Source: Kitasatospora arboriphila
GTDB taxonomy: Bacteria; Actinomycetota; Actinomycetes; Mycobacteriales; Mycobacteriaceae
Assembly (NCBI RefSeq): GCF_000717275.1
Contig: NZ_JNYV01000001.1
Coordinates: 682,001-746,000 of the forward strand
DNA length: 64,000 nt
Reading direction: 5' to 3'
Numbering within the stretch: position 1 is the first letter of the stretch; every line of letters starts with the position of its first letter. This document shows positions 30,268 to 39,398 of the stretch, in pieces. The notes below the pieces were generated by a model. The model was not told the origin of the DNA and did no database searches. It saw only the letters and a list, made by a program, of their open reading frames with translations. A program made the translations under genes and the position numbers.

Positions 30268-30939
30268 TCAGGCGCGCGTGATCACGTGATCGACCAGCCC
30301 GTATTCCTTGGCCTGCTCGGCGGTGAACCACTTGTCGCGATCGGCGTCTGCTTCGATCTGTTCCAGGGTCTGACCGGAGAACTCGGCGTTGAGCTTGTTC
30401 ATCTCTTTCTTGGTGAGCGCGAACTGCTCGGCCTGGATCGCGATGTCCGCCGCTGTTCCGCCGATTCCGGCCGACGGCTGGTGCATCATGATCCGCGCAT
30501 GCGGGAGAGCGTGACGCTTACCCTTGGTGCCCGCCGCGAGCAGGAACTGGCCCATCGAGGCCGCCATGCCCATCGCGTAGGTGGAGATGTCACACGGGGC
30601 GAGCTGCATGGTGTCGAAGATCGCCATGCCTGCGGTCACCGAACCACCCGGCGAGTTGATGTACAGGTTGATGTCCTTGGTCGGATCCTCGGCCGAGAGC
30701 AGCAGGATCTGCGCGCACAAACGGTTGGCGATATCGTCGTCGACCTGGGTGCCCAGGAAGATGATGCGCTCACGGAGCAGACGCTCGAACACCGAGTCGG
30801 TCAGATTCAGTCCGGCCACACCTGAACTCGCGGTTGCTCCGGAGAGCGCGGGCGTGTGGATCTTCGGCTCAGTCACGGTACCTACCTTCGACGTCCCGGA
30901 AAGACTTCCGGGGTTTTCGTTCAACGGACTCACAGTCAT
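30268..30939 (-). CDS. clpP1: ATP-dependent Clp protease proteolytic subunit ClpP1
   Basis: The 223-residue paralogue carries the classical serine motif [17 protein letters not shown], histidine in [11 protein letters not shown] and aspartate in [17 protein letters not shown]. The N-terminus may begin later than ATG 30939, because the first 45 residues (a Ser/Thr/Pro-rich stretch before [12 protein letters not shown]) are longer than in typical ClpP1; a GTG within it is possible. It is upstream of clpP2 and downstream of tig, whose terminator separates them. Confidence 0.94.
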   Translation of the reverse strand: MTVSPLNENPGSLSGTSKVGTVTEPKIHTPALSGATASSGVAGLNLTDSVFERLLRERIIFLGTQVDDDIANRLCAQILLLSAEDPTKDINLYINSPGGSVTAGMAIFDTMQLAPCDISTYAMGMAASMGQFLLAAGTKGKRHALPHARIMMHQPSAGIGGTAADIAIQAEQFALTKKEMNKLNAEFSGQTLEQIEADADRDKWFTAEQAKEYGLVDHVITRA

Positions 30940-30960
30940 TTGATTGCTGTCTTCGACCCT

Positions 30961-31006
30961 AACGAATAGGGACGACGCCGATGGCCCGGCGTCGCCCCTA
31001 TTCGCT
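30961..31006 (-). terminator. Terminator after tig
   Basis: Arms 30961-30979 and 30988-31006 pair over 19 bp. The two non-Watson-Crick positions become G-U pairs only in the minus-strand RNA, so the structure is tuned for leftward transcripts. The 3' arm ends UAUUCGUU. It lies 32 bp after the tig stop and ends tig transcription before clpP1P2. Confidence 0.8.
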
Positions 31007-31037
31007 GACAGCAGAAATTGTGCTGGCGTTTTACCAG

Positions 31038-32402
31038 CTACGACTCATCGGATGCCGACGTGTCGGCGTCCTCGTCGGACGTCGGCACGCCGAAGAACTC
31101 TTCGGTGTCGACGGTCTCGCCCTCGGTGTCCTTGACGGTCACCAGGTGCACGATCGACGACAGCGCCTTGCTCCGACGGACCTCGGCGTACACCGCGCCC
31201 ACCTGATTGGCCTGCTGCAGCTGCTGCGCGAACTCCGCCGGCTGCATGCCGTAGCGCTGCGCCTGGAACATGATCTGCTGCATCAGCTCGTCTTGACCGA
31301 CCTCGGTGTCCTGCTGGTCGGCGATGGCGTCGAGCAACAGCTGGGTCTTGACCGACTTCTCGGCCGCCTCGCGTGTCTCGGCCTCGAACTTCTCGCGGGT
31401 GGTGCCCTGCGCCTCGAGCAGTTGCTCGAACGCCGCCTCGTCATGTCCGAGGCTGTGCACCACCTGGTGAACCTGTCCGTCGACCTCGGCGGTGACGACT
31501 GCCTCCGGAAGGGGGATCTCGACCGACTCTGTCAGTTTGGCGACGAGCGCCTCACTGATCGCGTTGGCCTGCTCCATCTTCTTCGACCGTGCCACACGCT
31601 CACGCAGATCGGCCTTCAGCTCGTCCACGGTGTCGAACTCACTCGCCAGCTGGGCGAACTCGTCGTCGACCTCGGGAAGCTCTCGTTCCTTGACGGTGAG
31701 GACCTTGACGGTGACCTCGGCCTGGTCGCCGCTGTGCTCACCGGCGACCAGAGTGCTGGTGAAGGTCTTCTCTTCGCCGGCCTTCAGACCGATGAGGGCC
31801 TCGTCGAGTCCGTCGATGAGCTCACCGGAGCCCACCTCGTGCGACAGACCGCTCGTGGCTGCCTCTTCGACCTCTTTGCCGTCGATCGTGGCGGAGAGGT
31901 CGATCGACACGAAGTCGCCGTCGGCGACGGGCCGGTCCACACCGGTCAGGGTGCCGAAACGTGCGCGCAGGGACTGCAATTGCTCATCCACAGCCTCGTC
32001 GTCCACCTTGACCGGTTCGACCTCGACCTCGAGGGTCGAGTAGTCGGGCAGATCGATGTCCGGGCGCACGTCGACCTCGGCGGTGAACGTGATGCTCTCG
32101 CCGTACGCGAGTTCGGAGAGGTCGATCTCGGGCTGACCGATCGCCTTGATCTCCGTCTCGGCGACGGCCTCGCTGTACTTGCCCGGGATCGCCTCGTTCA
32201 CGACCTGGGCGAGCACTGCGTCGCGGCCGACTCGGGCCTCGATCAGTTTGGCCGGGGCCTTGCCGGGCCGGAATCCGGGGATCCGGATGTCGCGGGCCAG
32301 CGTCTTGTAGGTGCGGGCGAAATCCGGTTCGAGTTCCGCGAACGGGACCTCGACGTTGAGTTTGACCCGCGTCGGGCTGATCTGCTCGACGGTGCTCTTC
32401 AC
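31038..32402 (-). CDS. tig: Trigger factor
   Basis: Trigger factor is a ribosome-docked chaperone and peptidyl-prolyl isomerase. The 454-residue protein begins at GTG 32402 after AGGGAG, giving [20 protein letters not shown]. The ribosome-contact motif GFRPGKAP is at residues 43-50, followed by an FKBP-like domain (about 160-245) and helical arms. The tail is acidic. The open frame upstream to 32501 is really the tRNA-Pro gene. It sits ahead of clpP1-clpP2-clpX, a protein quality-control block. Confidence 0.97.
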   Translation of the reverse strand: MKSTVEQISPTRVKLNVEVPFAELEPDFARTYKTLARDIRIPGFRPGKAPAKLIEARVGRDAVLAQVVNEAIPGKYSEAVAETEIKAIGQPEIDLSELAYGESITFTAEVDVRPDIDLPDYSTLEVEVEPVKVDDEAVDEQLQSLRARFGTLTGVDRPVADGDFVSIDLSATIDGKEVEEAATSGLSHEVGSGELIDGLDEALIGLKAGEEKTFTSTLVAGEHSGDQAEVTVKVLTVKERELPEVDDEFAQLASEFDTVDELKADLRERVARSKKMEQANAISEALVAKLTESVEIPLPEAVVTAEVDGQVHQVVHSLGHDEAAFEQLLEAQGTTREKFEAETREAAEKSVKTQLLLDAIADQQDTEVGQDELMQQIMFQAQRYGMQPAEFAQQLQQANQVGAVYAEVRRSKALSSIVHLVTVKDTEGETVDTEEFFGVPTSDEDADTSASDES

Positions 32403-32433
32403 TTGACTCCCTTGTCTTGCCTTCTCACGTGAG

Positions 32434-32507
32434 TCGGGATGACAGGATTCGAACCTGCGACCCTCCGCTCCCAAAGCGGATGCGCTACCAAGCTGCGCCA
32501 CATCCCG
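32434..32507 (-). tRNA. tRNA-Pro (anticodon TGG)
   Basis: A 74-nt cloverleaf: acceptor CGGGATG/CATCCCG, D arm GCGC/GCGC, anticodon loop TTTGGGA (TGG, proline) and T arm GCAGG-TTCGAAT-CCTGT. Discriminator A. The 3' CCA is not encoded. It reads TGG for CCA-type proline codons and lies 31 bp upstream of tig. Confidence 0.97.
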
Positions 32508-32517
32508 TGTAGGTCCG

Positions 32518-32545
32518 TCCGCAGGGGTCTGTCACCGCCTGCGGA
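32518..32545 (-). promoter_or_regulatory. Hairpin in the 5' leader of pre-tRNA-Pro
   Basis: TCCGCAGG and CCTGCGGA are perfect 8-bp arms around a 12-nt loop. A -10 hexamer TAGTAT (32557-32562, minus strand) lies just upstream. The hairpin therefore falls between the predicted transcription start (about 32550) and the mature tRNA 5' end (32507). Confidence 0.5.
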
Positions 32546-32610
32546 ACCGAACGCAAATACTACGTGCCGTGTCGGTCTCCACCTAAACCGGTGATGGCGG
32601 CGAGGCGATT

Positions 32611-32639
32611 TTCGATCCGCGGGCCGGAGGCGGTACAGT
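32611..32639 (+). promoter_or_regulatory. Predicted promoter of tRNA-Gly
   Basis: TTCGAT (32611-32616), a 17-bp spacer and TACAGT (32634-32639) form a plausible promoter about 48 bp before the mature tRNA. A small GGCG-ATCC-CGCC hairpin (32662-32673) lies in the leader. Confidence 0.45.
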
Positions 32640-32687
32640 CCTTTTCGCAGACGACGACGGTGGCGATCCCGCCGAAAGCGTGTGCAC

Positions 32688-32758
32688 GCGGGTGTAGCTC
32701 AATGGTAGAGCCCTAGTCTTCCAAACTAGCTACGCGGGTTCGATTCCCGTCACCCGCT
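32688..32758 (+). tRNA. tRNA-Gly (anticodon TCC)
   Basis: A 71-nt cloverleaf: acceptor GCGGGTG/CACCCGC, D arm GCTC/GAGC, anticodon loop CTTCCAA (TCC, glycine), T arm CGGGTTCGATTCCCG and discriminator T. CCA is not encoded. It is divergent from tRNA-Pro and followed by a strong terminator. Confidence 0.97.
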
Positions 32759-32765
32759 CAACCCT

Positions 32766-32804
32766 CAGAAGCCCTGGTCAGCGCGTTGCTGACGAGGGCT
32801 TCTG
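32766..32804 (+). terminator. Terminator after tRNA-Gly
   Basis: CAGAAGCCCT (32766-32775) pairs with AGGGCTTCTG (32795-32804). An inner GTCAGC/GCTGAC stem continues after one G-G mismatch, with loop GCGTT. It begins 8 bp after the tRNA. Confidence 0.85.
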
Positions 32805-33021
32805 TCGTTCGAGCGCCAGATTTGGCGAACGCGGCGGCGCCGCCGTGTGGTCGAGGTCCGGGTGAACACGAGTGAGGCACACCACATTCACTTGCGTCAC
32901 AACGGTAGACACGCGCCACAACTAGGCCTTTTGCGTTTGGCTGGCCGTCCTGTGCGTGCAACTATTAATCCGCGCTTTCGGGGAGCGTATAAGCCTGTCG
33001 CCGAAGTTAGGGTCCAACATA

Positions 33022-33687
33022 GTGTCGACCAGTAAGTTCGCCTCCGGGCGCAGCGTCACCCGCCTCCTGACCGCCGTTGTAGGCGTGATCGTCATGGCGG
33101 TGATGATTCCGGCCACCGCACTCGCGCAGCCTGCTCCGACCATTCCGGGCCTGCCCGGGGTGCCGCTGCCGACCATTCCGGGCATCTACACTCCCGCTCC
33201 GCAGCCGCCCGCACCGGAACCCGCGCCCGCGCCGCCCGCAGAGCCTGCTCCCCCGGTTGCCACCCAGACCGGTTGGGTCGCCCTCGCCGACGACGCCACG
33301 CACGAACTCACCGTCTGGCACGACGGCAAGGTCGTACGCAAGATGCCGATCTCGATGGGTAAGAACGAGAACCCGACTCCGAACGGCACCTACTACACCA
33401 AGGAGAAGTACCGGGACATGTACATGGACTCGTCCACGTACGGCGTTCCGGTCGACTCCCCCAACGGCTACCGCACCTACGTCGAGTGGGCGATTCGCAT
33501 GTCGTGGGACGGCATCTTCATCCACGGCGCGCCATGGTCGGTCGCTCAGCAGGGCAACACCAACGTGAGCCACGGCTGCATCAACCTGAGCCCGGAGAAT
33601 GCGCAGTTCGTGTACGAGAACTTCCCCGAGGGCACCCCGATCGTGGTGCAGGGCACCATCGGCGGGCAGTACGTCCCCGGCAGCTAG
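33022..33687 (+). CDS. L,D-transpeptidase (YkuD family), secreted
   Basis: This 221-residue protein begins at GTG 33022 with a signal peptide (basic start, hydrophobic VVGVIVMAVMIPATALAQP). A Pro/Ala-rich linker of about 45 residues follows, then the YkuD domain starting at TQTGWVALADD. The catalytic motif is SHGCINLSPENA, with C186 and H184, and HGAPW precedes it by the usual distance. It should form 3-3 crosslinks in peptidoglycan or attach proteins to it. A TAGGGT hexamer ends 8 nt before the GTG, suggesting a leaderless mRNA. The long linker would let it span the periplasm. Confidence 0.93.
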   Translation: MSTSKFASGRSVTRLLTAVVGVIVMAVMIPATALAQPAPTIPGLPGVPLPTIPGIYTPAPQPPAPEPAPAPPAEPAPPVATQTGWVALADDATHELTVWHDGKVVRKMPISMGKNENPTPNGTYYTKEKYRDMYMDSSTYGVPVDSPNGYRTYVEWAIRMSWDGIFIHGAPWSVAQQGNTNVSHGCINLSPENAQFVYENFPEGTPIVVQGTIGGQYVPGS

Positions 33688-33704
33688 ATCCTTCTGATAC
33701 CGAC

Positions 33705-33740
33705 AAAACCGGCGCCGAGAACATTCTCGGCGCCGGTTTT
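33705..33740. terminator. Bidirectional terminator between the L,D-transpeptidase and sthA
   Basis: A perfect 16-bp stem (AAAACCGGCGCCGAGA and its complement) with loop ACAT. The A and T runs at its ends give a U-tail in both directions. It serves the two convergent genes. Confidence 0.92.
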
Positions 33741-33753
33741 GTTGTGCCGGCTG

Positions 33754-35190
33754 TTACTCCGCGCCCAGCTCGTACCCGTTGCCTACGCCCGTGACACGCG
33801 CGATGGCACGCATCTTGTTCACCGCATCCAGAGCGGCAACCTTGTATCCCTCGGCGAGGGTCGGGTAGTTGAAGACCGCGTCGACGAGGTAGTCGATGGT
33901 GCCACCGCAACCCATGACGGTCTGGCCGATGTGGACCAATTCAGCTGCGTTGGAACCGAATACGTGCACCCCCAAAATGCTTCGGTCCTGGGCATCGACG
34001 AGGAGCTTCAACATCCCGTAGGCATCGCCCATGATGGTCCCGCGTGCGAGTTCGCGGTATCGGGCGACACCCACCTCGAACGGGACGTTCGCCGCGGTCA
34101 GTTGGTCTTCGGTCTTACCGACGTAACTGATCTCCGGGATCGAGTAGATGCCGATCGGGTGCTTCGATGAATCGGTCTCGCCGACCGGCTCCCCGAACGC
34201 GTCGTACGCTGCGCGCCGCCCCTGCTCCATCGCGGTCGCCGCCAGTGCCGGAAACCCGATCACATCTCCCACAGCGTATATGTGGCTCACCGCTGTCCGG
34301 AAGCTGCCGTCGACCGTCAAGCGGCCACGTTTGTCGGCCTCGAGACCCGCTGCGGCCACGTTGAGTTCGTCGGTGACACCTTGACGTCCCGCCGAATAGA
34401 GCACCGTGTCGGACGGGATCTTCTTGCCCGACTGCAGAACGGTCACACTGCCCGATTTGTGCTTTTCGACCATCTGCACGGTCTCGCCGAAACGGAACGT
34501 GACGCCGCGATCACGCATCTGATACTGCAAGGCCTCGACCACCTCACGGTCACAGAAGTCCAGCATGCTCGAACGCTGCTCCACCACGGTGACCTTGGTG
34601 CCCAGCGCGGCGAACATCGACGCGTATTCGATGCCGATGACCCCTGCGCCCACCACCACCATGGACGTCGGAACCCGGTCCATCCCGAGTATCTGGTCGG
34701 AGTCGACGATGGTCACGCCGTCGAACTCGACCGTGTCGGGACGCGCGGGACGGGTACCGACTGCGATCACGGCGTGGTCGAACGTCACGTTCTTGTGGTC
34801 ACCGTCGCCGGTGGTGATCTCGATCTCGTTCGGGCCGACGAAGGCCGCACTGCCGAGCAACAATGCAACTCTGTTGCGCGACAACTGATTCTGGATGACG
34901 TCGATTTCCTTACCGACGACGTGGGCGGTGCGGGCCGACAGATCGCCCACGGTGATGTCGGTCTTCAGCCGATACGACTGGCCGTACAGTTCACGCTGGT
35001 TCAGGCCGGTGAGGTAGAGGACCGCTTCGCGCAACGTCTTCGACGGGATGGTGCCGGTGTTGATGCACACCCCGCCCACCATGTTGCGCCGTTCGATCAC
35101 CGCCGCGCGTTTACCGAGTTTGGCGGCGGCAATGGCAGCCTTCTGCCCAGCCGGGCCGGAGCCGATGACAACAAGGTCGTAATGGTCCAC
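33754..35190 (-). CDS. sthA: Soluble pyridine nucleotide transhydrogenase
   Basis: SthA, an FAD protein, interconverts NADPH and NAD+. The 478-residue protein has the FAD motif [20 protein letters not shown], then [19 protein letters not shown]. In that segment the second redox cysteine of dihydrolipoamide dehydrogenases is replaced by threonine, as in transhydrogenases. The NAD(P) motif [17 protein letters not shown] and the dimerisation domain follow. Length is normal. The start ATG is at 35190. It ends at the shared terminator. Confidence 0.94.
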   Translation of the reverse strand: MDHYDLVVIGSGPAGQKAAIAAAKLGKRAAVIERRNMVGGVCINTGTIPSKTLREAVLYLTGLNQRELYGQSYRLKTDITVGDLSARTAHVVGKEIDVIQNQLSRNRVALLLGSAAFVGPNEIEITTGDGDHKNVTFDHAVIAVGTRPARPDTVEFDGVTIVDSDQILGMDRVPTSMVVVGAGVIGIEYASMFAALGTKVTVVEQRSSMLDFCDREVVEALQYQMRDRGVTFRFGETVQMVEKHKSGSVTVLQSGKKIPSDTVLYSAGRQGVTDELNVAAAGLEADKRGRLTVDGSFRTAVSHIYAVGDVIGFPALAATAMEQGRRAAYDAFGEPVGETDSSKHPIGIYSIPEISYVGKTEDQLTAANVPFEVGVARYRELARGTIMGDAYGMLKLLVDAQDRSILGVHVFGSNAAELVHIGQTVMGCGGTIDYLVDAVFNYPTLAEGYKVAALDAVNKMRAIARVTGVGNGYELGAE

Positions 35191-35295
35191 GTGACTTCTC
35201 CCAGCGTTGATACGTCGGGATCAGTGTCACCCACCTCGGACCCCTGCACATTTCAGACGAGTGAATTGTTATGACGGAGCGTCCCCGGGTGGCGG

Positions 35296-36144
35296 TCAGG
35301 CGACGTCGTTACGAACGGTGTCCGGCAAGAAGGTGGCCTGGACCTGAAGCCAACGACTCAGCATCTCGCACCCGGTGAGCCCGTCGGGATCGAGCGGCTC
35401 GAACCTATAGGCGATGTGGCGTCCACCGCGCCGATTGGCGATGACCAGCCTCCCGAGTCGCACCCGCGTCGGAAGATAACCGGCCAACTCGATTGCCAGC
35501 ACCCGCAGACGCCGCAAGTCCCGTCGCCACTGACGAGGATGCAGCGATGTCCTCGCAGCGTTCTGAAAACTGTTGCTGCGCAGTATGTGCCACAACCCGC
35601 CGAACCAGCCCCGAACGTTCCTCGTCGAGAACGTAGCGGTGAGATCGGCGAGGTCGCGCAGTATCGAGTCGTCGCTTGCGTTGCAGATCACGTCGCCCGG
35701 ATGACCGATCCAGAGCGCCGGCAGGCCGTCGGGCAGATCCGGCCCGTGACCGGCCAGACCGAAGCCATCGCAGCCCGCGACGACACCGGGCGGCTGATAC
35801 GGATCGGCGACAAAACCGACAGCGGCCACATCTGCGTGTGTGGTCGCCAACAACTGCCGGATGACCACCGCACCCTGCGAGTAGCCGATCAGCATCACCG
35901 GCCCGGACGCCCGTGCCATTTCGGCGCGTAGGTTGTCGACACCGGCAGCAACACTCTCCCGATAACTGATCCCGTTGCGTCGGGGCACGGGTCCGTAACT
36001 GGCCGGGTATCGGACCCACCGGCAGTCGAACCGCTCATCGAGTCGATCTGTCACTTGGGCCAGCATTCCGGACACCGCCGTACGAGGGTCCTTCCGATGG
36101 GTCTCGCCCGTACCCCCGACCGCCAGGATCGTCACAGTGGTCAT
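35296..36144 (-). CDS. Lysin B / cutinase-like serine hydrolase
   Basis: A 282-residue alpha/beta hydrolase begins MTTVTILAVGGTGETHRKDP at 36144. The nucleophile elbow is LIGYSQGAVVIRQLL, followed by VADPYQPPG and HPGDVICN (candidate acid) and a late RHIAYRF histidine. The GYSQGA and DPYxPxG pair resembles mycobacteriophage lysin B, which cleaves mycolyl-arabinogalactan esters, and bacterial cutinases. No signal peptide is evident. No phage genes are nearby. It is 64 bp downstream of nei on the same strand. Substrate is inferred only. Confidence 0.6.
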   Translation of the reverse strand: MTTVTILAVGGTGETHRKDPRTAVSGMLAQVTDRLDERFDCRWVRYPASYGPVPRRNGISYRESVAAGVDNLRAEMARASGPVMLIGYSQGAVVIRQLLATTHADVAAVGFVADPYQPPGVVAGCDGFGLAGHGPDLPDGLPALWIGHPGDVICNASDDSILRDLADLTATFSTRNVRGWFGGLWHILRSNSFQNAARTSLHPRQWRRDLRRLRVLAIELAGYLPTRVRLGRLVIANRRGGRHIAYRFEPLDPDGLTGCEMLSRWLQVQATFLPDTVRNDVA

Positions 36145-36208
36145 CGCCCCATCGTGCCGGGTCAACCTGAGGCCTTGCTGTGTCGGCACCCATTCGGGTC
36201 CGCGACGC

Positions 36209-37006
36209 TCAGTCGGCTTGGCAGACCGGGCACCAGTAGACCTTGCGTGCGGCCATGTCGGTCATCAGGATCGGCGTGCTGCAGATGCGGCAGGGTTCAC
36301 CGGTACGGCGGTACACGTACGTTCGGGGTCGGCCGGGACCGTACGACGGTGCGCCGTGATCGTCTTCGGGCCGGATGACGTGGATCTTGCCTCGCCGGAC
36401 TCCCACGGTCATCAAAGTCACCAGATCCGCCCATATCGCATCCCATTCGTCGCGGGACACATCGTCACCAGCGCGGAACGGGTTGATCGAAGCACGGAAC
36501 AGCACTTCGGCCCGGTAGACGTTCCCCACACCGGCCAGCACTTTCTGATCCATCAGCAGTGCACCAATTGGCTTGCGTGACTTCGCTATCGCGTTCCATG
36601 CCTGTTCCGGGTCCGCATCTTTGCGCAGAGGGTCCGGTCCGAGCCGAGAAGTCAGCGCAGCGAGATCGGCCGGCGTGAACAGTTCGCAGGCGGTGGGCCC
36701 GCGAAGGTCGGTTCCGTACTCGTCGGTCTCCATCCGCATCCGGACCTGGCCGACCGGCGGCGGCAACGGAGAGGGGCCGTCGGAGAACGACCCGTACAGA
36801 CCGAGATGGATGTGCACCAGTTCTCCACCGGCGTATCGATGGACCAGGTGTTTGCCCCAAGCCTCCGCCCGGGAGAACACCTGGCCGTCGAGTCGGGCTG
36901 CTGCTGCGGCGAACCTGCCCTGTGGGCTGGTGACAGTGACCGTCTGCCTGGCGAACTTCCGCTGGTGCAGTCGCGCCAGACGGTGAAGCGTATGCCCTTC
37001 CGGCAC
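36209..37006 (-). CDS. nei: Nei-type DNA glycosylase/AP lyase (endonuclease VIII family)
   Basis: The 265-residue protein starts at GTG with PEGHTLHRLARLHQRKFA; P2 and E3 are catalytic. The helix-two-turn-helix region KVLAGVGNVYRAEVLF and the C-terminal zinc finger (CRIC ... CPVC) are intact. Nei enzymes excise oxidised pyrimidines. The sequence matches the mycobacterial Nei1 (Rv2464c) style, and the neighbours rpiB and the FrnE-like gene are also the same. It is 15 bp after rpiB. It complements mutM at 5770. Confidence 0.95.
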   Translation of the reverse strand: MPEGHTLHRLARLHQRKFARQTVTVTSPQGRFAAAAARLDGQVFSRAEAWGKHLVHRYAGGELVHIHLGLYGSFSDGPSPLPPPVGQVRMRMETDEYGTDLRGPTACELFTPADLAALTSRLGPDPLRKDADPEQAWNAIAKSRKPIGALLMDQKVLAGVGNVYRAEVLFRASINPFRAGDDVSRDEWDAIWADLVTLMTVGVRRGKIHVIRPEDDHGAPSYGPGRPRTYVYRRTGEPCRICSTPILMTDMAARKVYWCPVCQAD

Positions 37007-37021
37007 GGCCCGCCCCTGCGG

Positions 37022-37495
37022 TCAGTCGGCAGGCAGGGCCGGTGGGGTGCCGGTGCGCTCGTATTCGGAGAGGATGTCGATCCGTCGCTGGTGACGTTCT
37101 TCGCCGGACCACTCCGTGGTGACGAAAGCATCCACGATCGCCAAGGCCTCTTCTTTGCTGTGCATGCGGCCGCCGATGCCGATCAGCTGTGCGTTGTTGT
37201 GCTGCCGCGCCAACTGGGCTGTCTCCACGCTCCAGGCAAGTGCACATCGGGCACCGGGAACCTTGTTCGCCGCGATCTGCTCGCCGTTGCCACTGCCGCC
37301 GAGGACGATGCCGAGGCTCCCCTCGTCTGCGACGGTGCGGCGGGCGGCCTCCACGCAGAACGCCGGGTAGTCGTCGACGGCGTCGTATTCGTGCGCCCCG
37401 CAGTCGATCACCTCATGCCCACCGGACGTCAGGTGTTCAGAGATCTGGCCTTTGAGTTCGAAGCCGGCATGGTCGCCACCTAGATACACGCGCAT
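37022..37495 (-). CDS. rpiB: Ribose-5-phosphate isomerase B
   Basis: RpiB interconverts ribose-5-phosphate and ribulose-5-phosphate. The 157-residue protein starts MRVYLGGDHAGFELKGQI, with the active-site motifs GGDHAG, DYPAF and VLGGSGNGEQIAANK. In this actinobacterial subfamily a glutamate replaces the catalytic cysteine within GSGNGE. It is divergent from the M48 protease gene and followed by nei. Confidence 0.96.
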   Translation of the reverse strand: MRVYLGGDHAGFELKGQISEHLTSGGHEVIDCGAHEYDAVDDYPAFCVEAARRTVADEGSLGIVLGGSGNGEQIAANKVPGARCALAWSVETAQLARQHNNAQLIGIGGRMHSKEEALAIVDAFVTTEWSGEERHQRRIDILSEYERTGTPPALPAD

Positions 37496-37524
37496 GGCAA
37501 ACAGTCTGTCAGAGTCCACCACCG

Positions 37525-37546
37525 GATCTGTGCCCGACCACAGATC
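37525..37546. promoter_or_regulatory. Perfect inverted repeat between rpiB and the M48 gene
   Basis: GATCTGTG (37525-37532) and CACAGATC (37539-37546) are perfect arms with a CCCGAC spacer. They lie 30 bp upstream of rpiB and 35 bp upstream of the M48 -10. It is a good candidate for a dimeric regulator site controlling both divergent genes. Confidence 0.55.
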
Positions 37547-37580
37547 GTTCACGGTCACCATCGCATGGGCCGCATTCCCC

Positions 37581-37586
37581 TAGATT
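37581..37586 (+). promoter_or_regulatory. -10 hexamer for a leaderless M48 transcript
   Basis: TAGATT (37581-37586) ends 6 nt before GTG 37593. No Shine-Dalgarno is present, so a leaderless mRNA is likely. Confidence 0.5.
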
Positions 37587-37592
37587 GGTCTC

Positions 37593-38630
37593 GTGTATCC
37601 ACCGCAGTTTCCGGCGCCGCCGCAGCCCCTCACCCACTGGCTGGCGCCCGCGCCATACGCCGGTCAGCCCCGGCGCCATCCGTGGGAGATCCCGATGCTG
37701 GTCCTCATCCTCGTCATCGGTGTGGGCGCCTACGTGATCGGTGTCGTGCTCGTGGCCGGCGGTTCGCTCGACACCTGGTTCATCCTGATCCTCGTCGCGC
37801 CGCTGTTGCTGTATCTGATCCGTGGCCTCACGTACGCGATGCCGCGCGTCAACGGAGTGAAGATGAGCCCCACCCAGTTCCCGGAGGGGTACCAGATGGT
37901 GGTCGATGCCGCCCGCCGTTTCGGGCTCGAACACGTACCCGACGCCTACGTGGTCCTCGGCAACGGAACCATCAACGCCTACGCGTCCGGTCATGGCTTC
38001 CGGCGCTTCGTGGTGGTGTACTCAGATCTTTTCGAGATCGGCGGTCAGGCCCGCAGCCCCGAGTCGCTGCGCTTCATCATCGGCCATGAGGTCGGGCACA
38101 TCGCCGCAGGCCACGTGTCCTACTGGCGTCAACTCGGGTCGATTGTGGGGATGAACATCCCGATCCTCGGGCAGGCCCTGTCGAGATCGATGGAGTACAC
38201 GGCCGACAATCACGGGTACTACAACCAGCCGTCGGGTTCGCCAGGCGCGATCGGCGTGCTCGCCGCAGGCAAGTACATGTTGACCTCGGTGGACTTCGAT
38301 GAGTTCGCCGATCGGGCGACCCACGAGAAAGGGTTTTTCACCTGGCTGACAAACCTGCGCTCCAGCCATCCCGTGCTGACCTGGCGCGCCGCTGCTCTGC
38401 GTAACCGGACCGCGCCCGGCCGAATGTTCTTCCGTCCGAAACACCTCGTCCGGGGCATCGGCAGCGGACATGTGCAGATGCTGCCACCGCCCGGGCCTCA
38501 CCCTCCCGTGGTGCAAGGTCCCCCTGGATATCCCCCATTCCAAACACCGGCGGGGCCGCCGGCCGGTCCCCCGAAGGACGACATCGACCAACAGCCCCGC
38601 CAGGAGGGACCTGCGCCTCAGTCGAACTGA
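37593..38630 (+). CDS. M48-type membrane metalloprotease
   Basis: The 345-residue protein has a short Pro-rich N-terminus, two transmembrane helices (about residues 33-80) and an M48 catalytic core. The zinc motif is HEVGH (H165, H169) and the third ligand lies in MEYTAD (E201). The C-terminal 60 residues are Pro/Gly-rich and probably disordered. HtpX/M48 proteases degrade misfolded membrane proteins. It lies between rpiB and the FrnE-like gene, where M. tuberculosis has no such gene as I recall. The last 13 bp overlap the convergent FrnE-like gene. Confidence 0.88.
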   Translation: MYPPQFPAPPQPLTHWLAPAPYAGQPRRHPWEIPMLVLILVIGVGAYVIGVVLVAGGSLDTWFILILVAPLLLYLIRGLTYAMPRVNGVKMSPTQFPEGYQMVVDAARRFGLEHVPDAYVVLGNGTINAYASGHGFRRFVVVYSDLFEIGGQARSPESLRFIIGHEVGHIAAGHVSYWRQLGSIVGMNIPILGQALSRSMEYTADNHGYYNQPSGSPGAIGVLAAGKYMLTSVDFDEFADRATHEKGFFTWLTNLRSSHPVLTWRAAALRNRTAPGRMFFRPKHLVRGIGSGHVQMLPPPGPHPPVVQGPPGYPPFQTPAGPPAGPPKDDIDQQPRQEGPAPQSN

Positions 38631-39229
38631 GGGTCTTCGTTCCTGCTGCGCTTGAGTTCGAAGAAGTGCGGGTAGCTCGAGAGCGCCACTGCACCGTCCC
38701 ACACCCTGCCCGCATCTTCCCCTCGTGGGATCCGCGAGAGTACCGGGCCGAAGAAGGCGACATCGTTGATGTGGATCGTCGGCGTTCCAACGTCGTCTCC
38801 CACCTTGTCCATGCCGGCGTGATGACTCTTACGGATCGCGTCGTCGAAGGTCGTCTCGTCGGCGGCCGCCGCCAATTCTGCGGGAAGGCCCACCTCGGCC
38901 AGCGATTCGGCGATCACCGAGTCGAAGTCCTTGTTGCCCTTGTTGTGGATCAGTGTCCCCATCGCGGTGTACAGCGGAGCCAGGATCTCGTCGCCGCGCT
39001 CGGCCTGTGCCGCGGCGATCACCCGCACGGGGCGCCATGCCTGCTTGAGCCCCTCGCGGTACTCATCGGGAATGTCCTTGCCCTCGTTCAGCACCGCCAG
39101 ACTCATGATGTGGAAAGTGGTCTCGATGGTGCGAACCTTCTCCACCTCGAGGATCCAGCGCGAGGTGATCCAGCACCACGGGCACAACGGGTCGAACCAG
39201 AAATCAACACGATCAATCGAGTCGGTCAT
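38618..39229 (-). CDS. DsbA-family oxidoreductase, FrnE/Rv2466c-like (mycothiol-dependent)
   Basis: The 203-residue thioredoxin-fold protein has CPWC at C16-C19 within [14 protein letters not shown] and a long helical insertion. Its sequence and neighbours match Rv2466c, a mycothiol-dependent reductase/nitroreductase that activates the TP053 drug class (family knowledge). The cis-Pro motif appears in [10 protein letters not shown]. It is cytoplasmic (no signal peptide). It is divergent from pepN, 169 bp away. Confidence 0.88.
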   Translation of the reverse strand: MTDSIDRVDFWFDPLCPWCWITSRWILEVEKVRTIETTFHIMSLAVLNEGKDIPDEYREGLKQAWRPVRVIAAAQAERGDEILAPLYTAMGTLIHNKGNKDFDSVIAESLAEVGLPAELAAAADETTFDDAIRKSHHAGMDKVGDDVGTPTIHINDVAFFGPVLSRIPRGEDAGRVWDGAVALSSYPHFFELKRSRNEDPQFD

Positions 39230-39398
39230 GCGCAGATCACTCCTTCATCTGGGGACAGTCGGTTCGTCAGCAGATTAACCACCTGCAGGTGACAACAACC
39301 GGTGTCCGCTCGCATTCCCGCCCGTGGTCGCGCGCCCCCGCAGGGACAGGCCATACGGTGGGTGAGTACACAAATGGCAATCGGAAAGGCGAGGCAAC

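Noticed and set aside
30981..32432. A 483-codon open frame antisense to tig
   Set aside because: It mirrors the tig coding sequence and part of tRNA-Pro, with the repetitive Leu/Asp/Arg/Gly composition of a shadow frame.
32403..32501. N-terminal extension of the tig frame
   Set aside because: The extension is the tRNA-Pro gene read as protein. A GTG with AGGGAG ribosome-binding site lies at 32402.
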